A stretch of 64,000 bases of DNA from UBA9300 sp032260385 (GTDB lineage: Bacteria > Bacteroidota > Bacteroidia > Bacteroidales > VadinHA17), in contig JAVVEL010000010.1 of assembly GCA_032260385.1 (NCBI GenBank), positions 1 through 64,000 on the forward strand, given 5' to 3'. The position numbers and the translations under genes were made by a program. Below the pieces are notes generated by a model. The model searched no databases and was not told the origin of the DNA. It saw nothing but the letters and a program-made list of their open reading frames with translations. Below, piece by piece: positions 25,581 to 34,333 of the stretch (position 1 is its first letter; every line of letters begins with the position of its first letter).

Positions 25581-26345
25581 TTAATCTTTAATCATAAGTC
25601 TTTTGATGGTCCTCAGCCGGTGGGTATATTTCTTCAGTGTTTCATTATAGATTCCCTGGTGGTCAATCCTGTCAATTCTGACCTTGCCGGAGCAATGAAT
25701 CACATAAGCTTTCCCGAGGGCAAGACCCACATGAGTGATATTTCCCTGGTCATTATCAAAGAAAAGAAGGTCACCTTCCCGCGCTTCATCAATGAAACTG
25801 ACAGTGTTTCCGGCCTCTGCCTGTTTGAAGCTGTCGCGGGGCAGCTTATACCCATGTATCTTATAGACTGTCTGTGTCAGTCCGGAGCAATCAAGTCCGC
25901 TGCCTGTCCTTCCACCCCAGAGGTAGGGGCAGTTGAGGAAGCGCATCGCCGTTTGTCCGACAGGCTCATCCGGTGGACCCAGGGTAACTTCAGAAAAGGC
26001 AGTGAATTTATTGCCACCTATTTCAAATGAATTCCCGGCTTTTTTATAATTATATATTTCAGACCCTGCTTCAAGGATGAGTGAGTTTCCGTTTTTATCG
26101 GTAAAAACGCTTCTGTTTGCAAGTATTTCACTGCTCTTGCCTTCCTGGTCTGCATAGCAAAGGTGATGATCGGCATCGAGCCAGCCCTCATAACCGTCAA
26201 ATTCGTTTCTTACCTTAATCCAGCCGGCTGACCTGTCCATCTGTGTATATTTTTCACCAAAGAGGAGCTGGCTTCCCTGTTCACTCCTGTGGGAGGGTCC
26301 CATTCTCATGGGCACAAAAACATTGGCACAGATCAACTTTTCCAT
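25581..26345 (-). CDS. NlpC/P60 (C40) peptidase with SH3-like N-terminus, cytoplasmic
   Basis: A 254-residue cysteine peptidase. The catalytic domain shows the nucleophile in GLDCSGL near residue 152, the histidine in THVGLAL near 207 and the third polar site VIHCSG near 218. The first 120 residues look like one or two SH3b domains (VFVPMRMGPSHRSEQ, VRNEFDGYEGWLD). There is no signal peptide, which suggests a YkfC-like role in cutting gamma-D-Glu peptide bonds of recycled murein fragments in the cytoplasm. It is the last gene of the leftward nusB cluster. Confidence 0.85.
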   Translation of the reverse strand: MEKLICANVFVPMRMGPSHRSEQGSQLLFGEKYTQMDRSAGWIKVRNEFDGYEGWLDADHHLCYADQEGKSSEILANRSVFTDKNGNSLILEAGSEIYNYKKAGNSFEIGGNKFTAFSEVTLGPPDEPVGQTAMRFLNCPYLWGGRTGSGLDCSGLTQTVYKIHGYKLPRDSFKQAEAGNTVSFIDEAREGDLLFFDNDQGNITHVGLALGKAYVIHCSGKVRIDRIDHQGIYNETLKKYTHRLRTIKRLMIKD

Positions 26346-26351
26346 AAAAAT

Positions 26352-26846
26352 TTATTGATCAGTATTAGTCTCTTTATCAACTGAAGTATCCGATTCTCCC
26401 GGATCTTTCTTTTCATCCTTATTTCCGGATTGTGAATCTTCATCCTCTGCAGAGTCTGTAGCTTCCTTTATAAGCATATCCAGTGAATGGAGGATATTAT
26501 ACCATTGCACTATTTTCTTTATATCAGATACATAAACCCTTTCCCTGTCGTATTCGGGCAAGAGTTCACCGAAGTATTTTTTAAGCTCTGCCGGTGATGA
26601 CTTATAGTTTATTGTTTCAGCGCCTTCCTCTTTCTCAAATATCTTATCAAAGACTTCCGCAAGAGGTATTTCTTCCGTTTCGGTGAATACTGCTATATCT
26701 TCCAGAGAACTTATCTTAGCCGCACCGTGGGCTGAAGTTCTTTTGCCGGTTTCAAGGTTTTCAACTATTACAGCGTTCTTTCCCTGGGCAATAAATTTAT
26801 ACAAGCCCGGGGAGCCGGCAATTGCCATTAAGTCTTTAAGAACCAT
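26352..26846 (-). CDS. DUF5606/DUF6852-like Bacteroidota protein
   Basis: A 164-residue soluble protein. The N-terminal 55 residues (LKDLMAIAGSPGLYKF, then NLETGKRTSAHG) form a small beta domain and the next 70 a helical domain, matching a Bacteroidota-only family whose function is not known. The C-terminal 35 residues are acidic, Ser/Asp/Lys-rich and probably disordered. It lies between the djlA-like gene and the peptidase gene. Confidence 0.7.
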   Translation of the reverse strand: MVLKDLMAIAGSPGLYKFIAQGKNAVIVENLETGKRTSAHGAAKISSLEDIAVFTETEEIPLAEVFDKIFEKEEGAETINYKSSPAELKKYFGELLPEYDRERVYVSDIKKIVQWYNILHSLDMLIKEATDSAEDEDSQSGNKDEKKDPGESDTSVDKETNTDQ

Positions 26847-26879
26847 TGTTATTGTTTTTCAGATTTATAAAAAAATATT

Positions 26880-27614
26880 TCATGACATATTTCTGCTTTT
26901 CTTTATTTTTTCGTATGCTTCATTAACCTTCCTGAATTTTTCGTTGGCCACTTCCCTGAAATCTTCTCCAAGGTGGCTTACCATGTCGGGATGATATTTT
27001 CTTGCCATTGACCTGTAAGCCTTTTTTACTTCTTCGTCAGTGGCAGAGGGGTTGATCTCAAGTATTTTATAATAAGCATCATCAGAAGGCAGGAACATAT
27101 TTTTTATTGATTCCCTGTCTTTCTGGGTGATATTAAGATATCCTGCAATTACTTCGATAGCATTGAGTTCTCTTTTATCAGCATACCTGTCTGACAGCGA
27201 TATACCATAAAGCATATGCATGAGCTGGAGGCGGGATGCATATTCCATATTCCTGCTTATCTGTCTGCATACATCGGCTATGGGGATATTCTGTTTAAGC
27301 AGGTCCCTGAGCATCAGTAAGGCTTCACCTGCCGTTTCTTCGCCAAATTGGTTTCTGAAGAAATTCCTGACAAAATCGAGCTCTGATTTCACCACTTTCC
27401 CGTCAGCTTTCATAACAGCCGCCACCAGCACTATAAGACTCAGGCCGAAATCTCCCGCGGTAGTCCTGTAATCTCGGCCCCTGTAATTTGTGGTTGTCGC
27501 CTGCTGGCTTTTACCATCGAATATTGAACCGGCAGCAAAACCCAGCAATGCTCCCAGTGGGCCTCCGAGGAACCAGCCCAGACCACCACCTATCCATTTG
27601 GCATATTTCCCCAT
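26880..27614 (-). CDS. DjlA-like protein: TerB-type domain plus C-terminal J domain
   Basis: A 244-residue protein with a glycine-rich hydrophobic N-terminus (GGGLGWFLGGPLGALLGFAAG, residues 9-29), a TerB/DjlA helical domain (about 55-165; AAVMKADGKVVKSELDFVR) and a J domain from about 175 containing YKILEINPSAT and the HPD motif in YHPDMV. The HPD motif stimulates DnaK ATPase. The hydrophobic start could be a membrane anchor, as in E. coli DjlA. It starts 4 bases after the coaE stop. Confidence 0.85.
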   Translation of the reverse strand: MGKYAKWIGGGLGWFLGGPLGALLGFAAGSIFDGKSQQATTTNYRGRDYRTTAGDFGLSLIVLVAAVMKADGKVVKSELDFVRNFFRNQFGEETAGEALLMLRDLLKQNIPIADVCRQISRNMEYASRLQLMHMLYGISLSDRYADKRELNAIEVIAGYLNITQKDRESIKNMFLPSDDAYYKILEINPSATDEEVKKAYRSMARKYHPDMVSHLGEDFREVANEKFRKVNEAYEKIKKSRNMS

Positions 27615-27618
27615 ATCC

Positions 27619-28212
27619 TCATTTTTTAAGCGCTTCCAATATACTGGTATGAATATTAATTACTGCAGGAATAATCATTTCATTTTCCGAATTACTTATA
27701 ATAAAATCAGACCGTTTGACCATGTCTTCCTCCTGCATCTGGTTTTTCACTCTTTCCAATACCTGCTCCCGGCTCATGAGGTTTCTTCCCATAACCCTGT
27801 GTATCCTTTCTTCCAGGGGGGCTGTAACGGTCAGTATTTTATCTACATATTTTTCGGCACCGGCCTCGAAGAGGATGGCTGCCTCGAATATTACATAATC
27901 TGCATTCTGCCGTTTGCACCATTCCTGGTAGCGGCTAATTACACGCGGGTGTACCAGCGAATTTACCCTTTTGAGCATTAAGTTATTGTTAAATATTATG
28001 GAAGCCAGTTTATTGCGGTCGAGTTTACCCGAGGTATAGAGGTCTTCTCCGATAAGTTCATTAAGGTCATGTCTGAGTTCCCGGTCCGAATCCATTATTA
28101 TACGGCCTTCGTCATCAGCGGAAAAAACCGGTAGCCCAAGAACATTAAAAATCTTGCATACCGTTGATTTACCACTTCCTATACCGCCTGTTATTCCTAA
28201 CCTGAAAATCAT
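27619..28212 (-). CDS. coaE: Dephospho-CoA kinase
   Basis: Last step of coenzyme A synthesis: phosphorylates the 3'-hydroxyl of dephospho-CoA. The 197-residue P-loop kinase starts with Walker A GITGGIGSGKST (residues 7-18), has the substrate-site FSADDEGR near 35, HPRVISRYQEW near 92 and the lid segment TAPLEERIHRVMGRN near 131. It overlaps the YbbR-domain gene by 4 bases. Confidence 0.95.
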   Translation of the reverse strand: MIFRLGITGGIGSGKSTVCKIFNVLGLPVFSADDEGRIIMDSDRELRHDLNELIGEDLYTSGKLDRNKLASIIFNNNLMLKRVNSLVHPRVISRYQEWCKRQNADYVIFEAAILFEAGAEKYVDKILTVTAPLEERIHRVMGRNLMSREQVLERVKNQMQEEDMVKRSDFIISNSENEMIIPAVINIHTSILEALKK

Positions 28213-29219
28213 TTCTTCTCTATAATATATTCAACCTGTCTGGGATTATATCTGACATTACTAATGAAAGCAGGCTGATTAAGCAGTTCAACATCCAGCC
28301 TTTCGACTTTCCTGACATCAAGGTTTTTCAAATCCACAACTGCACCAAGAGGTATTTCCTGTATTTTGTTATAATCGCTAAGTGCAATGTTGAACTGAAC
28401 GCTTACCATATCAGGGAACAGTCTCACTTCAGCAGTATCGGGCATGTTTATTATACGTATTTCAAGGTCTATTACTTCCTCTGTATATTGCTCTACCGGA
28501 ATAGTGATTTCTGCCCTTTTATGGGAAATGCCAACTTTACGCAGGGGTAGCAGCTCCATGTTCCTCATAATTTTTTCATTAACATGATTAAATTCGTGGA
28601 ATTCAGTTTTCACAGACCTGATTGTATCAACGATTGTTGCGGGTCCTGAAATTTCAACCGAATCGGGGTTGGCAGTTATTTTTCCGTTAATCATAAACTG
28701 CTTCTGCAGGTTAATTTTTACATCGGGTATAACCTTCACTTTCTTTACCTTTATTTTATCGAAAATAAAATCAATGGAATCGGGTTGAACAGAATTAATT
28801 TCGAAGTCACTCCTGATCTGTTTCAAAAAAGTCTCCCTGAGACTATTCGAGCGGATAAAAAATTCCAGTTCTGCTTCATTGTTTTTTACAGACAGTCCTG
28901 AATTATCGACATCAATTACCAGGGGAGTTTTATTGCCGCTGATCCTTGCTCTCAGTACTGAATATCCGGGCCCCTCCAATTCAAGGCTCAATTGATCAGG
29001 TAATTCATTTACAAGAGCAAGGTTCTCGGGGAAATTAATATATCTTACCGGAAAATCGACCTTGCCGGAAATATTTTTGCTAAGAGCATTTATATACCAG
29101 AAAATGAATGACAGCAGCAGGAAGAAAGAGAAAATGCCAACATTGCGGTTTAAAAGCTTTGCTTTAAGTAAGCTTAATATGCTTTTTATATCTTCCCCGG
29201 AGCTTTCTTCCTGATCCAT
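28209..29219 (-). CDS. YbbR/CdaR-like domain protein
   Basis: A 336-residue protein with one N-terminal transmembrane helix (about residues 26-46, FSFFLLLSFIFWYINALS) and three to four YbbR repeats of roughly 80 residues in the periplasm, for example PVRYINFPENLALVNELP and NPDSVEISGPATIVD. YbbR proteins regulate the diadenylate cyclase CdaA in Firmicutes; whether that holds here cannot be said as no cdaA is in the window. However, a PgpH-like c-di-AMP phosphodiesterase is present at 38198-40309. Confidence 0.85.
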   Translation of the reverse strand: MDQEESSGEDIKSILSLLKAKLLNRNVGIFSFFLLLSFIFWYINALSKNISGKVDFPVRYINFPENLALVNELPDQLSLELEGPGYSVLRARISGNKTPLVIDVDNSGLSVKNNEAELEFFIRSNSLRETFLKQIRSDFEINSVQPDSIDFIFDKIKVKKVKVIPDVKINLQKQFMINGKITANPDSVEISGPATIVDTIRSVKTEFHEFNHVNEKIMRNMELLPLRKVGISHKRAEITIPVEQYTEEVIDLEIRIINMPDTAEVRLFPDMVSVQFNIALSDYNKIQEIPLGAVVDLKNLDVRKVERLDVELLNQPAFISNVRYNPRQVEYIIEKK

Positions 29220-29247
29220 ATTGCTGTCAGTTTAAAATATTGAAGGA

Positions 29248-29577
29248 TTATCTTTTTTGTTCGATATCACTTGCATCCTTCAGAACAGCACTTTTATCAA
29301 TCTTTAAAAGCACATTGTCTCCGACATCTACAGTCACTGTATTATCTTTAACATCAGTTACCTTGCCGTAAATGCCTCCGGTTGTTATTATCTTGTCGCC
29401 TTTCTTCAGTGTGTTCCTGTAATTACTGAGTTCTTTTTGTTTTCTAACCTGTGGTCTTATCATAAAAAAATAAAATATTCCAAAAACCAGTATTAAGGGC
29501 AAGAATGTTACCAGGGGGTTCTGACCCTCCGGTGTCGGTCCCATCAAATACAAAAATGCTAAATTACTCATTGTCAA
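29248..29577 (-). CDS. yajC: Preprotein translocase subunit YajC
   Basis: A 109-residue inner-membrane accessory of SecDF. One transmembrane segment lies at about residues 21-42 (LVTFLPLILVFGIFYFFMI), followed by the conserved RPQVRKQKEL and KKGDKIITTGGIYGKV. It sits between the DUF1573 protein and the YbbR protein, the common Bacteroidota order. Confidence 0.93.
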   Translation of the reverse strand: MTMSNLAFLYLMGPTPEGQNPLVTFLPLILVFGIFYFFMIRPQVRKQKELSNYRNTLKKGDKIITTGGIYGKVTDVKDNTVTVDVGDNVLLKIDKSAVLKDASDIEQKR

Positions 29578-29580
29578 ATA

Positions 29581-29997
29581 TTAATTTTTAGTTATAACTT
29601 CTGCTTTTATTTTCAGGATTACCACTGGCTGTTTTGCATTTGACCTGATGGCAATCGTTTTGTTTTGTAGTCCGTTTCTGAAGGAGCTGTCGAATACCAC
29701 TTCCACTTTACCCTGTCCTCCTGGAGGTACTGGTCTGTCATCGTATCCGGGAACTGTGCATCCACAGCTGGTGGTCGCAGATGTGATCAACAGATCTGCT
29801 TCACCTGTGTTTTGAAAAGTGAAGACACAGGCTACCACTTCTCCCTCTTCAATCTTTCCAAAATCATGTTCCATCTGAGAAAATTCAATAAGCGGACTCC
29901 CGCCGTTGTTATTATTCACTTCAGCATTGTCCGGTGCATTGTTTTTGCATGTGCAAAATGCAAGGCTTAATACCAGGGTCAGTGGTAACAGTTTCAT
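29581..29997 (-). CDS. DUF1573 domain lipoprotein or exported protein
   Basis: A 138-residue protein with a signal peptide and a plausible lipobox (LAFC, Cys17 in LSLAFCTC). The body is a single immunoglobulin-like DUF1573 domain: FSQMEHDFGKIEEGE, the FQNTGEADLLI strand and the family block SCGCTVPGYDDRPVPPGGQG. The role of DUF1573 is unknown; such domains often sit in envelope proteins. It is 3 bases from the nusB stop. Confidence 0.85.
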   Translation of the reverse strand: MKLLPLTLVLSLAFCTCKNNAPDNAEVNNNNGGSPLIEFSQMEHDFGKIEEGEVVACVFTFQNTGEADLLITSATTSCGCTVPGYDDRPVPPGGQGKVEVVFDSSFRNGLQNKTIAIRSNAKQPVVILKIKAEVITKN

Positions 29998-30000
29998 ATC

Positions 30001-30984
30001 TTAATTTTTCTCTGTGTCCTTCATTTCGTCAAAACCGGGTTCTCCGACAAGTCCCCGGCCGGTTTTCCTGAACAATTGTTTTTCACGCATTTCCTTTACA
30101 ATCTTATCCAGAATTCCATTTACAAAGGTACTGCTTTTTGATGTGCAGTAAAACTTTGCTATTTCAATGTATTCATTAAAACTGACTTTAACAGGAATTT
30201 CCGGGAATTCCAGGATTTCAGTTATTGCCAGTTGCATAACTAGGGTATCCATAAGAGCAATGCGCTCTATTTCCCAGTTGGTGGTGTTTCTGTCGATAAG
30301 CTCCTCCAGTTTTTCTCTGTTCAATATTGTTTTTCTCAGCAGTTTCTTCACGAACACCTCATCATCGGGCGACCTGTACAAAGGCATCAGGTTATGGTCA
30401 GCGGTACTGTTTTCCTTGAATTGCCTCAATGTTTTATCGACCATTACAGATATAAAATCAAGATCGTCGTTCCAGTATATGCTTTTTTCCTCAAGTACCG
30501 ACTCAAGCTCTTCCGATTCCGTTAGTATAAGATCCAGCAGCCTGGAGATAAATTTTTTGTCTTCTGAAAAGCTGCTTTTTTCACTGCTCATATAGTCTTT
30601 ATAAATTGCTGAGTCTTTGATAATGTTATAATACCTTTTTGGTATTTCACTATCATCCCTCCACGACAGATTAGCTTTACCGGTGTAATTTTTCAATTGT
30701 TTATTGGCGTATAGCAGTTTAACCAGCCTGTTTTCAATAAATTTGGTGTTTGGATGCAGGTCGTCCCGGGTGGGGATTTTCTTAAGCCTTGCTAATTCAA
30801 TTTTTTCTTCGGCCACATCAACAATTTCCAGGATCAGCAGAAGGAGGAGATGATACAAATCGTAACTCTTTGCCAGGCTCAGAAGCAGTTCCTTTTCTGC
30901 TACTTCAAGACTGTCTCCCTTCTTCCTGTTAAAGGCATACAAAACAAGCAACGCTTTAATACGTAATAATCTCCTGCTTATCAT
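30001..30984 (-). CDS. nusB: Transcription antitermination factor NusB (long Bacteroidota form)
   Basis: RNA-binding partner of NusE/S10 in rRNA antitermination. The start MISRRLLRIKALLVLYAFNR and the C-terminal half (WEIERIALMDTLVMQLAITE, KVSFNEYIEIAKFYCTSKSSTFVNGILD) match NusB. Bacteroidota versions have a long insertion and are about 310-330 residues, as here (327). I chose ATG 30984 and not the upstream codon at 31014, because the latter lies inside the promoter -7 box (31012-31019). It heads the leftward cluster through the NlpC/P60 gene. Confidence 0.9.
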   Translation of the reverse strand: MISRRLLRIKALLVLYAFNRKKGDSLEVAEKELLLSLAKSYDLYHLLLLLILEIVDVAEEKIELARLKKIPTRDDLHPNTKFIENRLVKLLYANKQLKNYTGKANLSWRDDSEIPKRYYNIIKDSAIYKDYMSSEKSSFSEDKKFISRLLDLILTESEELESVLEEKSIYWNDDLDFISVMVDKTLRQFKENSTADHNLMPLYRSPDDEVFVKKLLRKTILNREKLEELIDRNTTNWEIERIALMDTLVMQLAITEILEFPEIPVKVSFNEYIEIAKFYCTSKSSTFVNGILDKIVKEMREKQLFRKTGRGLVGEPGFDEMKDTEKN

Positions 30985-31011
30985 CAAAAGAACACTAGAA
31001 TTATTTGAGTG

Positions 31012-31042
31012 CAAAAATAATCTTTTTCTGATTCACACAAAA
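31012..31042 (-). promoter_or_regulatory. Full Bacteroidota promoter of the nusB cluster
   Basis: On the minus strand TTTTG (31038-31042), an 18-base spacer and TATTTTTG (31012-31019) match the TTTG-N18/19-TAnnTTTG consensus of the primary Bacteroidota sigma factor. The predicted transcript start near 31005 decides the nusB start codon. Confidence 0.72.
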
Positions 31043-31090
31043 CCATTGACAGAGAAAACTGTGAATGACACAAGACCGGGTCTTCAGTAT

Positions 31091-31120
31091 TTTGATATAT
31101 GAAAATATTTGTTACATTTG
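31091..31120 (+). promoter_or_regulatory. Full Bacteroidota promoter of the PUR-domain gene
   Basis: TTTG (31091-31094), 18 bases, TACATTTG (31113-31120), 36 bases before ATG 31157. Both elements match the phylum consensus. It is back to back with the nusB promoter. Confidence 0.72.
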
Positions 31121-31156
31121 ACAGCATTATAAAATTTCCAAATTAAATTCAGCTTT

Positions 31157-31603
31157 ATGAAGGAAGAGAACGAAGCCAAAGCGAGTGAGTTTAGCAACAC
31201 TAATGAGAATAATGCAAGCGGGCGTGAAGAGGTTTACACTAAAGTTGTTAGAGCAGGAAACAGAACCTATTTCCTGGATGTGAAATCAACACGCAAGAAT
31301 GACCTTTACCTGACAATTACCGAAAGCAAAAAGCGGTTTAATAAGGATGGGAAATTCTTTTACGAGAAGCACAAGCTTTTTCTTTATCAGGAAGATTTTG
31401 AAAAGTTCAGTGACGGACTGGAGGATGTATTCTCTTTTATAAGAGATTCGGAGAATGGTATATCATCTGAAACAAAGGAAGTAGAGAGTCAAAAAGAAGT
31501 TAATGCCGTTAAGAAGGAGTCAGATGCCACGGAAAAGGAAGACGACTCAAAGACAACAGATGAATTCATAAATGTTGAATTTGAGGATCTGGGCGAAAAG
31601 TAG
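31157..31603 (+). CDS. PUR-alpha-like nucleic-acid-binding protein (DUF3276)
   Basis: A 148-residue cytoplasmic protein with one PUR domain at about residues 24-100: EEVYTKVVRAGNRTYFLDVKS, then DLYLTITESKKRF and HKLFLYQEDFEKFSDGL. PUR domains bind single-stranded DNA or RNA. The N- and C-terminal tails are charged and probably disordered. Bacteroidota have one or two small PUR proteins of unknown cellular role. It has its own strong-looking promoter. Confidence 0.85.
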   Translation: MKEENEAKASEFSNTNENNASGREEVYTKVVRAGNRTYFLDVKSTRKNDLYLTITESKKRFNKDGKFFYEKHKLFLYQEDFEKFSDGLEDVFSFIRDSENGISSETKEVESQKEVNAVKKESDATEKEDDSKTTDEFINVEFEDLGEK

Positions 31604-31657
31604 TCATTTTAACTGATCTTTTCTTCTGCTCATACCGGCAGTTATTTTAAATATAGC

Positions 31658-32134
31658 ATGCTTGATTATATACTACTGGCACTTGCTATTGCCCTGGTTT
31701 TAGTTGGGATTATCGGTTGCCTTGTACCGGTATTACCCGGTCCCCCTCTGAGTTTCATAGGGATACTCGTATTACATTTCACCAGATTTGCCGAGTTCAG
31801 GACCAATACCCTGATAATACTGGGATTGATAGCTGTAATTGTTGCAGTATTTGATTATGTTGTTCCCATCTGGGGTACAAAGAAATTCGGAGGTACTAAA
31901 TATGGTGTAAGGGGGGCAACTGTCGGATTGCTCGTGGGTCTTTTTTTCGGCCCCCCGGGTATTATCATAGGACCCTTCCTGGGTGCAGTCATCGGTGAAC
32001 TTATGTATAAGTCCGATATCGGCTATGCAATAAAGGCAGGCTTTGGAAGTCTTATAGGTTTCATGGCCGGAATAGGCCTTAAGCTGGCCACCTCGCTCAT
32101 AATTACCTTCTATTTTATCAGAGGACTGTTTTGA
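31658..32134 (+). CDS. DUF456 family small membrane protein
   Basis: A 158-residue inner membrane protein with about four hydrophobic segments and many glycines. The motif IGCLVPVLPGPPLSFIGIL near residue 18 and the GxxxGxxxGPxxG pattern in VGLFFGPPGIIIGPFLGAVIGE are typical of DUF456. Function unknown. It converges on the carbamoyltransferase gene with a 6-base gap. Confidence 0.85.
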   Translation: MLDYILLALAIALVLVGIIGCLVPVLPGPPLSFIGILVLHFTRFAEFRTNTLIILGLIAVIVAVFDYVVPIWGTKKFGGTKYGVRGATVGLLVGLFFGPPGIIIGPFLGAVIGELMYKSDIGYAIKAGFGSLIGFMAGIGLKLATSLIITFYFIRGLF

Positions 32135-32140
32135 ATTACT

Positions 32141-33142
32141 TCAGCTTCCAAGGGTAGCTGCCATTACTGCCTTAATTGTATGCATTCTGTTTTCGGCTTC
32201 GTCGAAGACTATAGAATGTTCTGATTCAAACACATCATCAGTAACTTCCATCCCGTCAAGGCCATATTTACGGAAGATTTCCTCACCTATTTTTGTTTCA
32301 CGGTTATGAAAAGCCGGGAGGCAGTGGAGGAATTTTACACCCGGATTGCCTGTCCTTTCAATAAGCTGCTTATTGACCTGGTAGGGTTTAAGCATGGCAA
32401 TTCTTTTTTTCCAAACCTCATCAGCTTCTCCCATTGAGACCCATACATCGGTGTATAAAAAGTCTACCCCTTTAACGGCCTCGTCAATATTATCCGTAAT
32501 ATTGATCTTTGCTCCTGTTCCGGTAGCTATTTCCCTGCACGTGGCAACCAGTTCTTCAGAAGGTTGTACTTCGGGGGGTGCAGCAGCCCTGAAATCCATT
32601 CCCATCTTGGCGGCTCCCACCAGGAGTGAATTGCCCATATTGTTCCTGGCATCGCCGAGATAACAGAAACTTATTTCGTTCAGTGCCTTATTTGAATGTT
32701 CTGACATCGTCATAAAATCAGCCAGGATCTGTGTAGGGTGGAATTCATTTGTAAGTCCGTTCCACACCGGTACACCTGCATATTTCCCGAGTTCTTCAAC
32801 AATCTCCTGTCCGAATCCCCGGTATTCAATACCGTCATACATGCGTCCCAGTACCCTGGCAGTGTCTTTCATGGATTCCTTATTTCCTATCTGTGATCCG
32901 GTGGGTCCTATATAGGAAACGTGGGCGCCCTGGTCAAGTGCAGCCACTTCGAAGGCACATCTTGTCCTGGTGGATGCTTTTTCGAAAATGAGGGCTATAT
33001 TTTTCCCCTTGAGCCTGTGTTGCTCAATACCGGCATATTTAGCCTTCTTAAGGTCAGATGAAAGATCCAGCAAGAATTTTATCTCACCGGGTTCAAAATC
33101 CAATAATTTAAGAAAATTCCTGTTTCGTAAATTGTAAGCCAT
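32141..33142 (-). CDS. arcB: Ornithine carbamoyltransferase, catabolic ArcB-like
   Basis: A 333-residue transcarbamylase. Carbamoyl-phosphate binding STRTR near residue 56, the HPTQ motif near 134, ornithine-binding DVWVSMGE near 231, and HCLPAFH near 272 are all intact. The N-terminus (YNLRNRNFLKLLDF) resembles catabolic ArcB-type enzymes. The carbamate kinase gene upstream on the same strand supports citrulline phosphorolysis giving ornithine and ATP. The anabolic ArgF role cannot be excluded; no arcA or other arg genes are in the window. Confidence 0.92.
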   Translation of the reverse strand: MAYNLRNRNFLKLLDFEPGEIKFLLDLSSDLKKAKYAGIEQHRLKGKNIALIFEKASTRTRCAFEVAALDQGAHVSYIGPTGSQIGNKESMKDTARVLGRMYDGIEYRGFGQEIVEELGKYAGVPVWNGLTNEFHPTQILADFMTMSEHSNKALNEISFCYLGDARNNMGNSLLVGAAKMGMDFRAAAPPEVQPSEELVATCREIATGTGAKINITDNIDEAVKGVDFLYTDVWVSMGEADEVWKKRIAMLKPYQVNKQLIERTGNPGVKFLHCLPAFHNRETKIGEEIFRKYGLDGMEVTDDVFESEHSIVFDEAENRMHTIKAVMAATLGS

Positions 33143-33198
33143 TTTTATTTTATTGTTTTATTGTTAAATCGTTTTGAGGTTTTGAGATTTAGAGGTTA
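33143..33198. repeat. Short T/G-rich degenerate repeat between arcC and arcB
   Basis: Contains TTTTATTGTTTTATTGTTAAATCG and GAGGTTTTGAGATTTAGAGG, similar in style to the repeats at 13381 and 25481. It separates two genes that probably share a transcript. Confidence 0.3.
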
Positions 33199-34164
33199 TC
33201 AGTCTTCGTACTCCATTGTTATTTTTGTCCCGTACGTCTTATCCTCAAGTTTAAACGCTTCTGTAATCACGCTCTTCCTGCCACCTGACTTTATGAAATT
33301 AAGGCATGCTTCAATCTTGGGTGCCATACTCCCTTTTGAAAACTGTCCTTCCCTGAGATACCTGAGTGTATCTTTGTAATCAAGAAATTCCAGGACTTTC
33401 TCCCCTGGCTTTTTGTAGTTCAGGTATACATAGGGGACATCGGTAAGTATATAAAACTCATCAGCATTTATGGCCGAGGCAAGAAGAGATGAAGCCATAT
33501 CCTTGTCTATGACGGCTTCTGAAGGTCGTATATCATTTTTATCATCAATGTATACTGGTACTCCGCCACCACCTGATGCTATAACTATATTTCCCTGCCT
33601 TGCCAGATCTTCAATTATTTTTTCATTCATAACCTTTATAGGTCTGGGAGAAGGCACTACCCTACGGAAACCGTCCTTTACCTTCACTTCTTCCCTGAAG
33701 ATCCATCCTTTTGTTTTATGGAGCTCATCAGCTGCAGCCTTATCATAAATTTTTCCCACTCTTTTCTGAGGGTCAGAAAAAGCAGGATCATTTTTATCAA
33801 CCACAACCTGTGTCACCAGGCAGGCTACATTCTTTTCAATACTGTATTTATTAAGAACGTTACGAAGCATTCGTTCAATCATATAACCTATGCCTCCCTG
33901 GGTGTCTGCAACACATATATCCAGGGGCATCTGGGCTATCTTATACAATTGTTCCCCTGCATCATTACGCATAAGTACATTCCCCACCTGGGGGCCATTC
34001 CCGTGTGTTATCACGAGGTCATAATCCTGCCTGATAAGATACACAAGGTTTTCAAGGGTGTCCGTGGTGTTCTGTTCCTGTTCCTCAATTGTTCCAACCT
34101 GATCACCTCTGAGAAGCGCATTTCCGCCCAGGGCAATTACTGCAAGCTTTTTCATCATATTCAA
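33199..34164 (-). CDS. arcC: Carbamate kinase
   Basis: Transfers phosphate from carbamoyl phosphate to ADP, giving ATP, CO2 and ammonia. The 321-residue amino-acid-kinase fold shows ALGGNALLRGD at the start, THGNGPQVGN near 54, the ASGGGGVPVY block near 200 and the ADP-site segment SKGSMAPKIEACL near 287. An internal ATG at 34158 could also be the start. Paired with arcB it forms the ATP-yielding half of the arginine deiminase pathway. Confidence 0.93.
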   Translation of the reverse strand: MNMMKKLAVIALGGNALLRGDQVGTIEEQEQNTTDTLENLVYLIRQDYDLVITHGNGPQVGNVLMRNDAGEQLYKIAQMPLDICVADTQGGIGYMIERMLRNVLNKYSIEKNVACLVTQVVVDKNDPAFSDPQKRVGKIYDKAAADELHKTKGWIFREEVKVKDGFRRVVPSPRPIKVMNEKIIEDLARQGNIVIASGGGGVPVYIDDKNDIRPSEAVIDKDMASSLLASAINADEFYILTDVPYVYLNYKKPGEKVLEFLDYKDTLRYLREGQFSKGSMAPKIEACLNFIKSGGRKSVITEAFKLEDKTYGTKITMEYED

Positions 34165-34211
34165 ATTAAAAACCTTTTAATTTATTAAGGCTACTTCTAA
34201 AAAGAGAAACA

Positions 34212-34219
34212 CAAATCTA
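34212..34219 (-). promoter_or_regulatory. -7 box (TAGATTTG) for arcC-arcB
   Basis: TAGATTTG on the minus strand matches TAnnTTTG, 47 bases upstream of the arcC ATG. No clear -33 element. Confidence 0.45.
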
Positions 34220-34333
34220 TAACATTTCGTCATAAAACCCAGCCCCCGGACGAAAAAGAAACAATTGGGGAAAAATAAACCCACTATGCATGAACATAAA
34301 AAAATCAAAGGGCAGTTAATATAAAAAAAATAT

